DNA of 64,000 bases, taken from contig NZ_CP016793.1 of NCBI RefSeq assembly GCF_001701025.1, positions 3,410,001 to 3,474,000 on the forward strand, given 5' to 3'. Under the pieces are notes generated by a model. That model did not search any database and was not told where the DNA came from. It was given only the letters and a program-made list of their open reading frames with translations. Made by a program: the position numbers and the translations under genes. Source of the DNA: Lentzea guizhouensis. Lineage in GTDB: Bacteria; Actinomycetota; Actinomycetes; Mycobacteriales; Pseudonocardiaceae. This document shows positions 20,725 to 29,013 of this stretch, piece after piece (position 1 is the first letter of the stretch; the number at the start of each line of letters is the position of its first letter).

Positions 20725-21585
20725 CCCGCCCAGGGCCAGCCCGCCTACGACGAGCCTGCTCGCCAGGCACCCGCCGCCTACTCCCAGCCGTTCACCGCCC
20801 CCGGTGCGGCCCCGGCCACGGCGTTCTCCGCGTTCGGCGACAACACCGACCCGGTCGAGCCCCAGGAGCGCCAGCCCAGCGGCGTCGGTGCCGCGTTCAA
20901 CCACCCGCCCGAGACGCCCGAGACGCAGGAAGCGCCCCCGGCCCGCCGCGAGCCGACCGTCGAACGCCCGCGATCGCTCTTCGAGCCGCTGCTGGACGCC
21001 GACGAGCCGCTGCCGCCCACCGGCCAGACCCGCGCGCTCCCGGACACGACGAACGACCAGCCGTTCGTGCCGAAGTTCGTGCCCTCCGACGAGCCGCTGC
21101 TGGCGGCACCGCCCGAGCCGGAGCCCGAACCGGAGCTGGACCTGCCGCAGCGCCTGACCGAGGCCGGCCTGCCGATCCGCGAGGCCCGCAAGACCACCAA
21201 GCAGCGCCAGCAGAGCTTCCCGGCGTTCCAGGCGTTCGAGGCCCCCAAGCAGGAGGCCCCGAAGCCCGCGCCCGCCCTGCCGGCCCGCCCGCGCCCGGTC
21301 GGCTTCTCCCCGTCCACCGGCGGCCGCCCCAACGGCAACGCGGGCCCCGGCTCGTCCCGCTTCCAGCAGCCGGAGGGCTTCAACCCGCGGTCGCCGTTCG
21401 GTCCCGGCTCGGTGCTGCCCCGCTCCGACGGCCACGCACCGGCAGAGGACTTCGCGGTGAAGGCGACCCTGACCGGCCGCCGCTACTACACGGAGGGCTC
21501 GGCGAACTTCGGCGAGACCCGCGCCGACGTGTGGTTCCGCACCGAGTCCGACGCCCAGAAGGCCGGCTTCCGCCCGGCCCCCTGA
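20653..21585 (+). CDS. Sunset-like-domain protein, C-terminal part (frameshifted)
   Basis: This is the continuation of the preceding membrane protein in the frame used after the 10-bp duplication. It begins inside the repeat block (KRGESAFGAPSHGLPQRGES), continues as a disordered Pro/Glu-rich linker, and ends with a compact domain of about 45 residues: VKATLTGRRYYTEGS, then FGETRADVWFRTESDAQKAG. That pattern (short strand, Y-x-T, T-x-AEVWF-like, DAxxAGF) resembles the small C-terminal sunset domain of actinobacterial channel-accessory proteins; the assignment is from memory. No independent start is evident near the junction. Confidence 0.7.
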   Translation, partial: KRGESAFGAPSHGLPQRGESAFSAPAQGQPAYDEPARQAPAAYSQPFTAPGAAPATAFSAFGDNTDPVEPQERQPSGVGAAFNHPPETPETQEAPPARREPTVERPRSLFEPLLDADEPLPPTGQTRALPDTTNDQPFVPKFVPSDEPLLAAPPEPEPEPELDLPQRLTEAGLPIREARKTTKQRQQSFPAFQAFEAPKQEAPKPAPALPARPRPVGFSPSTGGRPNGNAGPGSSRFQQPEGFNPRSPFGPGSVLPRSDGHAPAEDFAVKATLTGRRYYTEGSANFGETRADVWFRTESDAQKAGFRPAP

Positions 21586-21599
21586 CCAGCGAGCTTCGA

Positions 21600-21641
21600 C
21601 GACGAAGGCCCCCACCGGTTCGCCAGTGGGGGCCTTCGTCG
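21600..21641. terminator. Bidirectional terminator between the sunset-domain gene and korB
   Basis: A 16-bp perfect stem (CGACGAAGGCCCCCAC / GTGGGGGCCTTCGTCG) with a 10-base loop lies between two convergent genes, 14 bases past the plus-strand stop and 16 bases past the minus-strand stop. Confidence 0.85.
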
Positions 21642-21657
21642 TTGCTGTGGCAGCAGG

Positions 21658-22707
21658 TCAGCCGACCACGGTCCACGTGTCGTTGCCGTGCAGCACCTTC
21701 TGCAGATCGGCGGCCTTGGCCTGCTTGGCCGCGGCCACCTGAGCGCGCGCACCGTCGTCGTACGTCGGACGGTCCGCACGCCGGAACACACCGGTCACCG
21801 TGTGCGTGAGGTCCTGCGTCGACAGCCGGGAGAGCGCGAACGACAGGTTCAGGTCCGAGGCGTCGTGCACCACGATGTCCGACGCGTCCACGTCGGCCGA
21901 CTTCGCGACCGCCAGGCCGAAGCCCTCGCGGACCACGCAGTACTCGCCTTCGCGGCCGAACCGGATCGGCTCGCCGTCGACGACGTTGATGATCCGGCGC
22001 TGGGCCTCGTCGGCGTCCTTGAGCACGTCGAACGCGCCGTCGTTGAAGATCGGGCAGTTCTGGTAGATCTCCACGAGCGCCGAGCCGCGGTGTTCCGCCG
22101 CCTGGCGCAGCACCGAGGTGAGACCCGCCTTGTCCGAGTCGAGCGCCCGGCCCACGAAGGAGGCCTCCGCGCCCAGCGCCAGCGACACCGGGTTGAACGG
22201 GTGGTCCACCGACCCGAGCGGGGTCGACTTGGTGACCTTGCCCTCTTCCGAGGTCGGCGAGTACTGGCCCTTGGTGAGGCCGTAGATCCGGTTGTTGAAC
22301 AGCAGGATCTTGAGGTTCACGTTGCGCCGCAACGTGTGGATCAGGTGGTTGCCGCCGATCGACAGCGCGTCACCGTCACCGGTCACCACCCACACGCTCA
22401 GGTCCGGCCGCGCCACGGCGAGACCCGTCGCGATGGCCGGCGCACGGCCGTGGATGGAGTGCATGCCGTAGGTGTTCATGTAGTACGGGAAGCGGGACGA
22501 GCACCCGATGCCCGACACGAACACGATGTTCTCGCGCTTGAGACCCAGCGTCGGCAGGAACGATTGCATGGTGTTGAGCACGATGTAGTCGCCACAGCCG
22601 GGACACCAGCGGACTTCCTGGTCCGACTTGTAGTCCCTGGCCGACTGCTTCTCGTCGGTCGTGGGAACTCCGGTCAGTCCCGGGATCCCGAGGTCGATCG
22701 CAGTCAC
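21658..22707 (-). CDS. korB: 2-oxoacid:ferredoxin oxidoreductase subunit beta
   Basis: KorB holds thiamine diphosphate and a [4Fe-4S] cluster and, with KorA, interconverts 2-oxoglutarate and succinyl-CoA using ferredoxin. The 349 residues contain RWCPGCGDYIVL, SGIGCSSRFPYYMNTYG, the TPP motif GDGDALSIGGNHLIH and the IYGLTKGQYSPTS segment. It starts by a 4-base overlap with the korA stop. Such anaerobic-type enzymes support an alternative TCA step in mycobacteria; preference for 2-oxoglutarate over other 2-oxoacids is by analogy. Confidence 0.92.
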   Translation of the reverse strand: MTAIDLGIPGLTGVPTTDEKQSARDYKSDQEVRWCPGCGDYIVLNTMQSFLPTLGLKRENIVFVSGIGCSSRFPYYMNTYGMHSIHGRAPAIATGLAVARPDLSVWVVTGDGDALSIGGNHLIHTLRRNVNLKILLFNNRIYGLTKGQYSPTSEEGKVTKSTPLGSVDHPFNPVSLALGAEASFVGRALDSDKAGLTSVLRQAAEHRGSALVEIYQNCPIFNDGAFDVLKDADEAQRRIINVVDGEPIRFGREGEYCVVREGFGLAVAKSADVDASDIVVHDASDLNLSFALSRLSTQDLTHTVTGVFRRADRPTYDDGARAQVAAAKQAKAADLQKVLHGNDTWTVVG

Positions 22708-24542
22708 GCCGACACCCCCTTGATCACGTCAGCGAGCACGTCCTGGAGCTCCTCCGCCTTGAAGGGCAGGCCCTGCACCTTCGTGTACGACACCGCGTCC
22801 ACCAGGTACCTGGCCCTCAACAACAACGCGAGCTGGCCCAGGTTCATTTCCGGCACGACCACCTTGTCGTACGACTTGAGCACCTCACCCAGGTTCTTCG
22901 GGAACGGGTTGAGGTGCCGCAGGTGCGCGTGCGCGACCGGCAGGCCCAGCTTGCGGACCCGGCGGGCGGCGGCGCCGATCGGGCCGTACGACGAACCCCA
23001 GCCGACGACGAGGACCTTCGCCTCGCCGCTCGGGTCGTCCACCTCGACGTCGGGGACCTCGATGCCGTCGATCTTCGCCTGGCGCAGGCGGACCATCCGG
23101 TCGTGGTTCTCCGGGTCGTAGGAGATGTTGCCGGTGATGTCCTGCTTCTCCAGGCCACCGATGCGGTGCTGCAGGCCGGGCGTACCGGGCACGGCCCACG
23201 GGCGGGCCAGCGTCTCCGGGTCGCGCGAGTACGGCTGGAAGTTCTCCGGGTCGGTCGCGAACTCGACGGTGAGGTCGGGCAGCGCGTCGACGTCGGGGAT
23301 CAGCCACGGCTCGGAACCGTTCGCGATCGCGCCGTCCGAGAGGAACAGCACCGGCGTGCGGTACTTCAGCGCGATCCTGGTCGCGTCCACCACCGCGTCG
23401 AAGCAGTCCGACGGGGACTGCGGCGCGACGATCGGCACCGGCGACTCGCCGTTGCGGCCGAACATCGCCTGCAGCAGGTCGGCCTGCTCGGTCTTCGTCG
23501 GCAGACCGGTGGACGGGCCACCGCGCTGCACGTCGATCACCAGCAGCGGCAGCTCGGTCATCACGGCGAGGCCGATGGTCTCGGACTTCAGCGCGATGCC
23601 GGGGCCGGAGGTCGACGTGACGCCGAGCGCGCCGCCGTAGGACGCGCCGAGCGCGATGCCGATGCCCGCGATCTCGTCCTCGGCCTGCACGGTCGTGATG
23701 TCGAAGTTCTTGTGCTTCGACAGCTCGTGCAGGATGTCCGACGCCGGGGTGATGGGGTACGTGCCGAGCACGACGGGCAGCTTCGAGCGCTGGGCCGCCG
23801 CGACGATGCCGTACGCCGTCGCCGTGTTGCCGGTGATCTGGCGGTAGGTACCGGTGTTCAGCTTCGCGGGGGCCACCTCGTAGGTGACCGCGAACGCCTC
23901 GGTCGTCTCGCCGTAGTTCCAGCCGGCCCGGAAGGCGAGGACGTTGGCCTCGGCGATGTCCGGCTTCTTCGCGAACTTCTCGCGCAGGAACCGTTCCGTG
24001 CCCTCGGTCGGCCGGTGGTACATCCACGACAGCAGGCCGAGCGCGAACATGTTCTTCGCGCGCTCCGCGTCCTTCTTGCCGAGGCCGGTCTCCTCGAGAG
24101 CGCCGATGGTCAGCGTGGCCATCGCGATCTTGTGGACCTGGAACCGCTCCAGCGAGTCGTCCTCCAGCGGGTTCGAGTCGTACCCGACCTTGGTCAGGTT
24201 CCGCTTGGAGAACTCGTCGGTGTTGACGATCAGGATGCCGCCGTCGGGGAGGTCGACGACGTTCGCCTTGAGCGCGGCCGGGTTCATCGCGACGAGCACG
24301 TCGGGACGGTCACCGGGTGTCAGGATGTCGTAGTCGGCGAAGTGCAGCTGGAACGACGACACACCGGGCAGGGTGCCCTGTGGTGCGCGGATCTCGGCGG
24401 GGAAGTTGGGCTGCGTGGCGAGGTCGTTGCCGAACGCCGCCGCTTCCGACGTGAACCGGTCTCCGGTGAGCTGCATACCGTCACCGGAGTCGCCGGCGAA
24501 GCGGATCACGACGCGATCCAGCTTGCGGGTCTCAGTGCTCAT
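22704..24542 (-). CDS. korA: 2-oxoacid:ferredoxin oxidoreductase subunit alpha (gamma-alpha fusion)
   Basis: KorA pairs with KorB. The N-terminal gamma domain begins VVIRFAGDSGDGMQLTG. The alpha (pyrimidine-binding) domain follows with TYPITPASDILHELSKH and GASYGGALGVTSTSGPGIALK; a C-terminal domain includes WGSSYGPIGAAARRVRKLG. The ATG at 24542 (MSTETRKLDR) gives 612 residues; an upstream in-frame start at 24566 would add eight residues, but GGAGAGAGG lies between the two. A perfect operator-like palindrome lies about 200 bases upstream. Confidence 0.93.
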   Translation of the reverse strand: MSTETRKLDRVVIRFAGDSGDGMQLTGDRFTSEAAAFGNDLATQPNFPAEIRAPQGTLPGVSSFQLHFADYDILTPGDRPDVLVAMNPAALKANVVDLPDGGILIVNTDEFSKRNLTKVGYDSNPLEDDSLERFQVHKIAMATLTIGALEETGLGKKDAERAKNMFALGLLSWMYHRPTEGTERFLREKFAKKPDIAEANVLAFRAGWNYGETTEAFAVTYEVAPAKLNTGTYRQITGNTATAYGIVAAAQRSKLPVVLGTYPITPASDILHELSKHKNFDITTVQAEDEIAGIGIALGASYGGALGVTSTSGPGIALKSETIGLAVMTELPLLVIDVQRGGPSTGLPTKTEQADLLQAMFGRNGESPVPIVAPQSPSDCFDAVVDATRIALKYRTPVLFLSDGAIANGSEPWLIPDVDALPDLTVEFATDPENFQPYSRDPETLARPWAVPGTPGLQHRIGGLEKQDITGNISYDPENHDRMVRLRQAKIDGIEVPDVEVDDPSGEAKVLVVGWGSSYGPIGAAARRVRKLGLPVAHAHLRHLNPFPKNLGEVLKSYDKVVVPEMNLGQLALLLRARYLVDAVSYTKVQGLPFKAEELQDVLADVIKGVSA

Positions 24543-24735
24543 TCCTACGCCGATACCTCTCTCCAAGGGTGGCTGTGCCCCACCGCGAGGGTAGTCGCCA
24601 GGACCGCCTGCGAGACGGGCCGTGTACCACCAGGCGAGACGAACTGTCCCATCTGCCGCACCGGGTCCTTAACTAGACGGTAAGCACAGCGCTACCAGCG
24701 GATACCTGAATGCGTCAGACGTCACCCTCGATACC

Positions 24736-24752
24736 TGTTACCCAAGGTAACA
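24736..24752. promoter_or_regulatory. Palindromic operator-like site between ech and korA
   Basis: TGTTACC-CAA-GGTAACA is a perfect 7-3-7 inverted repeat in the 211-base gap upstream of korA, ending two bases from the stop of the enoyl-CoA hydratase gene. It has the size and symmetry of a TetR- or GntR-type repressor site. It could control korAB; no regulator gene adjacent to it can be assigned. Confidence 0.5.
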
Positions 24753-24753
24753 C

Positions 24754-25494
24754 TTATCGCCCGCTGATCCGAGCCTTCATCGCGGCAAGCCTGGCAGCGA
24801 ACTCTGGAGTGTCGATCGAAGCCACCTGTGGCCGCAGCTCCGTCTCGACCGCCTCCTCATGGTCGTGCATTGCATCGGTCATCCGCATCGTGGCCTTGAT
24901 GGTCCGGACGAGTTCCGCAGGTGCTCCCGCGGGTGCTCCTGCCAGCTCTTTCGCCACGGCCAGCGGGTCTTCGGCCCTGGTGAACGCCAGTCCGGTCCGC
25001 ACCGCCTCGTCGGCGTCGAGGATCTGCCCGAGCAACGTCATCGCGGTGGCGACCTGCGGCCCGACCTTGCGCTGCAGCATCCACGTCATGCCGCCGCCGG
25101 GGTGGATGCCGAGCTGCAGGAACCGCGCGTCGAACCTGGCCTTCGGTCCTGCCACCAGGACATCGCACGCGAGCGCGAGGTTGAGCCCGGCACCGACCGC
25201 GGCCCCGTTGACGGCCGCGATGGTGGGGATCGCCGCGTTCGCCACCGCCAGAAAACCCTGGTAGATCTGCTTGAGCCCCTCGTCCTTCGAGTTGCCGAGC
25301 TGCGTGAGGTCCGCGCCGGCGCAGAACGCGGGCGGCGCCCCGGTGACGATCAGCGCGTTGGCGTGCTGCTCGGCCTCGGCGACCTTGTCCCTGAGCGCCT
25401 TCGACAGGTCGATCGTCAGCGCGTTGCGCCGCTCGGGGTCGTTGATGGTGATGACGGCGATGGAGTCGTTGTGCTCCAGCAGAACCTCGGCCAT
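24754..25494 (-). CDS. Enoyl-CoA hydratase/isomerase (crotonase) family protein
   Basis: This 246-residue crotonase-fold enzyme probably hydrates or isomerises an acyl-CoA. The ATG at 25494 starts MAEVLLEHNDSIAVITIN. The oxyanion-hole segments are APPAFCAGADLTQLG and AVNGAAVGAGLNLALACDV; the usual catalytic glutamate positions seem to fall in LGIHPGGGMTWML, where one canonical Glu is not obvious, so activity may be other than classical hydration. The open frame extends upstream through the regulator gene, but that extension is antisense noise. Confidence 0.82.
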   Translation of the reverse strand: MAEVLLEHNDSIAVITINDPERRNALTIDLSKALRDKVAEAEQHANALIVTGAPPAFCAGADLTQLGNSKDEGLKQIYQGFLAVANAAIPTIAAVNGAAVGAGLNLALACDVLVAGPKARFDARFLQLGIHPGGGMTWMLQRKVGPQVATAMTLLGQILDADEAVRTGLAFTRAEDPLAVAKELAGAPAGAPAELVRTIKATMRMTDAMHDHEEAVETELRPQVASIDTPEFAARLAAMKARISGR

Positions 25495-25499
25495 GCCAC

Positions 25500-25949
25500 C
25501 TAGGGTGCCAGCGGCCGGTCCAGCAACCGGGACAGCACCACCGTCGACACGGTCCGGTCGATGATCTCCACGGCCCTGAGCCGCTCGAGCGCCGTCTCCA
25601 GGTGGTGGATGTCCGCCGCCCTGAGGTGCACGATCGCGTCCGCCGCCCCCGACACCGTGTAGGCCGCGCTGACCTCGGCCATCGGCTCCAACCGGTGCTG
25701 GATGTCGTGCGGTGCCACGTTCCCCTTGCAGTGCACCTCCACGAACGCCTCGGTCCCCCACCCGAGCGCCTCCGGGTCCACCACCGCCGTGAACCCCCGC
25801 AACACCCCGCTGTCCAGCAGCTTGTCCACCCGCCGCTTCACCGCGGGAGCACTCAGCCCCACCTCCTTGCCGATCTCCGCGTAGCTGGAACGGGCGTTGG
25901 CCATGAGGCACGAAATGATTCGCTGGTCGATGCTGTCCACACGCAACAT
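25500..25949 (-). CDS. Lrp/AsnC family transcriptional regulator
   Basis: The 149 residues have an N-terminal helix-turn-helix (DQRIISCLMANARSSYAEIGKEVGLSAPAVKRRVDKL) and a C-terminal RAM/effector domain (TAVVDPEALGWGTEAFVEV onward). The ATG at 25949 is 66 bases from the divergent dimethylargininase start, so it probably controls that gene and itself in response to an amino acid. In the other direction it sits 5 bases upstream of the enoyl-CoA hydratase gene. Confidence 0.9.
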   Translation of the reverse strand: MLRVDSIDQRIISCLMANARSSYAEIGKEVGLSAPAVKRRVDKLLDSGVLRGFTAVVDPEALGWGTEAFVEVHCKGNVAPHDIQHRLEPMAEVSAAYTVSGAADAIVHLRAADIHHLETALERLRAVEIIDRTVSTVVLSRLLDRPLAP

Positions 25950-26015
25950 TCTGCCCCAGATCACGCAATGTCGCGGCGTTGTTCGATGGTCCAACAGCCC
26001 TTTAGATTTCGATCC

Positions 26016-26900
26016 ATGACCGTATCCATCTCCGGGCCCGGCGAGCCGATCACGCTCGACATCGCCGCACCCCTCGCGCCGACGCGCATGCCGACCACCC
26101 GTCGGTACCTCATGTGCCCGCCGACGTACTTCACGGTGGAGTACGCCATCAACCCGTGGATGGATCCCACCCAGCCGACCAGCACCTCGCTGGCCGTGGA
26201 GCAGTGGACGGCCCTCCGCGAGACCTACGAACGCCTCGGCCACGAGGTCCACGTGATCGACCCCGTCCCCGGCCTCCCGGACATGGTCTTCTCCGCCAAC
26301 AGCGGCACCGTCATCGACGGCCGCGTCCTCGGCTCCCGCTTCCGCGCTCCTCAACGCGCCGCCGAAGCCGACCACTTCCGCCGCTGGTTCCTCTCCTCCG
26401 GCTACTCGTCGGTCGTCATGCCCACCGCCGTGAACGAGGCAGAAGGCGACTTCACCTGGACCGGCTCCCTGCTGCTGGCCGGCACGGGCTTCCGCACCGA
26501 CCCGCACGCTCACTCGGAGGCCCAGGAGGTCCTCGGCGTGCCCGTGGTGTCGCTGCAGCTGGTCGACCCGCGCTTCTACCACCTCGACGTGGCCTTGTTC
26601 ATGCTCGACGACCAGTCCACCACCCCGCTGGTCGCCTACTACCCGGAGGCGTTCTCGCCGGGATCGCAGGCCGTTCTCCGCCGCCTGTTCCCGGACGCGG
26701 TGATCGCGAACGACGACGACGCCGTGTGTCTTGGCTTGAATGCGGTGTCCGACGGCAAGAACGTGGTGATGCCCGTTGAGGCGACGCACCTTGCCGAGCA
26801 GGTGGCGCGGCGGGGGTTCGAGCCGGTTTTCGTGGACATCTCGGAGCTGCGGAAGTCGGGTGGCGGTCCGAAGTGCTGCACGATGGAACTCCGGGGCTGA
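26016..26900 (+). CDS. ddaH: Dimethylargininase / amidinotransferase-superfamily hydrolase
   Basis: This 294-residue pentein-fold enzyme likely hydrolyses an N-substituted arginine (or arginine/ornithine-related substrate). It shows MCPPTYFTVEYAINPWM, the segment DMVFSANSGTV, a conserved H in RFYHLDVALFML and the catalytic cysteine in the C-terminal GGPKCCTMEL. Actinobacterial homologues usually sit with an Lrp-type regulator and ornithine aminotransferase; the regulator is here, the aminotransferase is not in this gap. The ATG at 26016 was chosen over the much longer open frame, which runs antisense through the regulator. Confidence 0.85.
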   Translation: MTVSISGPGEPITLDIAAPLAPTRMPTTRRYLMCPPTYFTVEYAINPWMDPTQPTSTSLAVEQWTALRETYERLGHEVHVIDPVPGLPDMVFSANSGTVIDGRVLGSRFRAPQRAAEADHFRRWFLSSGYSSVVMPTAVNEAEGDFTWTGSLLLAGTGFRTDPHAHSEAQEVLGVPVVSLQLVDPRFYHLDVALFMLDDQSTTPLVAYYPEAFSPGSQAVLRRLFPDAVIANDDDAVCLGLNAVSDGKNVVMPVEATHLAEQVARRGFEPVFVDISELRKSGGGPKCCTMELRG

Positions 26901-26919
26901 CCTCGCCCACGCAGTCCTT

Positions 26920-26971
26920 CTGATCTGCGCTCGGTGAAAGCTGAACCGCGGCTTTCGCCAGCGCAGATCAG
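26920..26971. terminator. Very long hairpin terminator after ddaH
   Basis: CTGATCTGCGCT + GGTGAAAGC pairs with GCTTTCGCC + AGCGCAGATCAG: 21 base pairs with a single bulged C and a 9-base loop. It separates ddaH from the convergent MerR gene. No U-tract follows, as usual at high G+C. Confidence 0.8.
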
Positions 26972-27026
26972 TCGCGTGGGAACATTCCGCTGAGCTCTCG
27001 CGTCGACGTCCCGACCCTCGAAGAGG

Positions 27027-27401
27027 TCACACGCTTTTCAGCGGCGGGTACGGCTCGTCGGGTGTAGGCGAAGGTGTGAGCTTGGCGTTGAGCGCTTGAG
27101 CCGCCTCAAGCTGATCTTCCAAGGTGACGATGCGGCACGCCGCGTCCAGTCCTGTGCCCTGGTCGACCAGCGCGCGGACACGGGCGGCCAGGCGCAGCTG
27201 GTGGCGGCTGTACCGGCGGTGGCCGCCGGCTGAGCGCTGCGGCTCGATGAGCTTCGCCTCGTCCAGGCTGCGCAAGAAGTTCGCCGAGGTGTTGAGCAGT
27301 TCGGCGGCCCGGCCCATCGAGTAGGCGGGGTAGTGCTCGTCGTCGAACTTCTCGGCTGTGGTCTGCGGTTCGTTCGCAGATTTGTCGGTGTCTGGGGTCA
27401 T
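27027..27401 (-). CDS. MerR-like helix-turn-helix regulator
   Basis: The 124-residue protein has a MerR-type winged helix (YSMGRAAELLNTSANFLRSLDEAKLIEPQRS, wing AGGHRRYSRHQLRLAARVRALVDQG) but only a short following helix and no cysteine-rich or large effector domain. It resembles small developmental-type MerR regulators of actinobacteria. A perfect 13-bp hairpin lies 19 bases upstream of its ATG. Target genes are unknown; the neighbouring 900 bases contain no assured gene. Confidence 0.8.
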   Translation of the reverse strand: MTPDTDKSANEPQTTAEKFDDEHYPAYSMGRAAELLNTSANFLRSLDEAKLIEPQRSAGGHRRYSRHQLRLAARVRALVDQGTGLDAACRIVTLEDQLEAAQALNAKLTPSPTPDEPYPPLKSV

Positions 27402-27419
27402 CGCGCCTCCGCGTCACGA

Positions 27420-27449
27420 GGGGCCCCGGTGCCGTAGCACCGGGGCCCC
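27420..27449. terminator. Perfect GC hairpin upstream of the MerR-like gene
   Basis: GGGGCCCCGGTGC-CGTA-GCACCGGGGCCCC is a perfect 13-bp stem with a 4-base loop. It sits 19 bases before the MerR-like start on the minus strand, so it either terminates a minus-strand transcript arriving from 27.5-28.1 kb or attenuates the regulator's own mRNA. Confidence 0.6.
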
Positions 27450-27925
27450 AGGGTTGTTGGGTTTCACTTCCACCTAGCCGACCGTGAGATCGACCTTCTC
27501 TGTCCGCATGCCCCGTACCAGAAGCGGGCACTGCGGGGATCGCGTGTGCGTAACCGAAGACCACCTTCCAATCTGATGGAACTGCGGTACCCGTTCAGCG
27601 GAGTTCAACCGAATACGGGCGATCCGATGGGGTGCAACCCTTCCCTTCTCCTCTGATTACTGCTTTCCATCTTCACGTGGCTGTCGGCACCGGACCTCAT
27701 GCACGTGCCGGCTTCACTTCCACCGACTGCCCTTGGTCACCTGCCAGAACCCCTTTCACTGATCGGCTCCGGCACATCTGACCGTCTTGCACTCACTCTC
27801 ACGGGTAGTTCGTCATCTCCCGTGCCATGTACCTCTCGTCCAACAAGGAGAAGAGTACACATGCGCGGTGGAGGATGTCTACCTCGGTGACCATAGATTT
27901 TCTCGTTCGAGTGACGTAGCTGCTC
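27450..27925. other. Gene-poor stretch, lower G+C, no confident gene
   Basis: This stretch has visibly lower G+C than its surroundings, and open frames are short and unconvincing. A duplicated motif is seen on the minus strand: GGTGGAAGTGAA occurs at 27464-27475 and again near 27711-27722, each preceded by GTCGG. On the plus strand AAGGAGAAG precedes a 9-codon ATG frame at 27861. I see no tRNA and no recognised RNA family. It may hold a long 5' leader or a small RNA on the minus strand. Confidence 0.4.
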
Positions 27926-28069
27926 TCACCTGGCCCGATCCTGTCTCCCCGCTGTGTGCGGCCTCGGCAGCCGTGGACCTGCGGGATCGACCGTGCCCTC
28001 GAACAGGACCTCGGTCGGCTCGTCACCCAACCGGACCAACCACCAGCCGGGCAGCGCGCCCGCTAGCAC
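27926..28069 (-). CDS. Possible 47-residue small protein
   Basis: A GTG at 28069 is preceded by a strong ribosome site (GGGAGG, 9 bases away) and opens a 47-codon frame with G/C-rich third positions, starting MLAGALPGWWLVRLGDEPTE and ending at a TGA. I do not recognise it. A tryptophan pair followed by a LVRLG..VLFEG pattern suggests a short beta-rich soluble peptide. It lies in an otherwise empty stretch, so the call rests on the ribosome site and codon bias alone. Confidence 0.35.
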   Translation of the reverse strand: MLAGALPGWWLVRLGDEPTEVLFEGTVDPAGPRLPRPHTAGRQDRAR

Positions 28070-28344
28070 GTGCGTTGACCTCCCGCACCTGAATTTGGAG
28101 TTCCTCCACGACCGTTCATCGCGCCGCAGCGCTCTTTCGTCCCTGTGGACAACTCTTCAACGCTCCCGAACGGCGTTAGACCGTCAATGGAGATCGATCA
28201 ACGCGACTACCCGCCCTCTAACGCCGAAACAACCCGCCGTCTCGACTCTGCCGCTCGACGACCAAGGGCCGTACAGACACCCTTCGGCTCCATACGCTCG
28301 CCTACATCGAGATGAGCCCACACGAGCGAAGGAGCTTGAAACCA

Positions 28345-28542
28345 GTGTTAGCCAGCCGGAGCGAACGGCCCGAGAACCTCTGGTCCACGATTCGCCACCA
28401 CACCTCCAGTTGGTCGCTGCTGTGGCGCCTGCTCACGCTCGCGCTGGGCTTCGCCATGTTGTTGGGCGCGGCCACCGTGCTGATGTGGCTTCTCGGCATG
28501 AAGGTCGGTCTCGCGGGTTTTGAGGTCGCACCAGCGGCATGA
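28345..28542 (+). CDS. Small single-pass membrane protein
   Basis: The GTG at 28345 follows AAGGAG with a 10-11-base spacer and gives 65 residues; an ATG at 28312 would add eleven residues but lacks a ribosome site. The N-terminal half is basic and polar (SERPENLWSTIRHHTSS). It is followed by one long hydrophobic helix (LLTLALGFAMLLGAATVLMWLLG). Function is unknown. It ends 39 bases before the stop of the convergent membrane protein gene. Confidence 0.5.
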   Translation: MLASRSERPENLWSTIRHHTSSWSLLWRLLTLALGFAMLLGAATVLMWLLGMKVGLAGFEVAPAA

Positions 28543-28581
28543 AGATCAAGCCCTCGTCAACGGCGCCGAGGCTTGATCCCG

Positions 28582-29013
28582 TCAGAACAGCCAGTAAGGC
28601 CAGAACGGCAACAAGGGCAGCGCGACCCACAGCGCGACGAACCCGAACGCGCACACCGCGACCATCGTCAGGCGGCCCCGGCGGCGCTCGCGGAAGAACT
28701 CGACGCCTCCGTACACGAGGAATGCCACAGCGCCCGCCACGAGCACGGCGGTAGGCAGGGGAGCGGTCTGCCAGGCCGCTGAGACGAGCAGGCCGACCGC
28801 GGCCACGAAGCCCAAGGCGAACAGGGTCATGAGCAGCTCGCCCAAGGCCTCGCCCAGTTCGCGCGCGAACCACCAAAGCGAGTGCCAAAGCGAACGGACG
28901 AAGACGGTCGGCCACGCGAGCAGACGGCGCCACCGCGGGCGTTCGGCTTCGCGGCGTGCGGCTCGTACGGCCTCACGGGCCGCCACTCTCTCGTGTTCCC
29001 CCATGAGTTTCAT
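28582..29013 (-). CDS. Hypothetical three-helix membrane protein
   Basis: Starting at the ATG at 29013 (MKLMGEHERV) the protein has 143 residues: a highly basic amphipathic N-terminus (AAREAVRAARREAERPRWRR), then an amphipathic helix and three hydrophobic segments ending PLLPFWPYWLF. The frame stays open upstream to 29199, but that part is polar and lacks conserved character. I do not recognise a family. Confidence 0.6.
   Translation of the reverse strand: MKLMGEHERVAAREAVRAARREAERPRWRRLLAWPTVFVRSLWHSLWWFARELGEALGELLMTLFALGFVAAVGLLVSAAWQTAPLPTAVLVAGAVAFLVYGGVEFFRERRRGRLTMVAVCAFGFVALWVALPLLPFWPYWLF

Noticed and set aside
25495-25968. N-terminal extension of the enoyl-CoA hydratase
   Set aside because: It overlaps the regulator gene on the same strand in another frame; the crotonase fold begins at MAEVLLEHN (25494).
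25602-26015. Long N-terminal extension of the dimethylargininase gene
   Set aside because: It runs antisense through the Lrp/AsnC gene. The ATG at 26016 matches the family N-terminus and lies in a divergent promoter gap.
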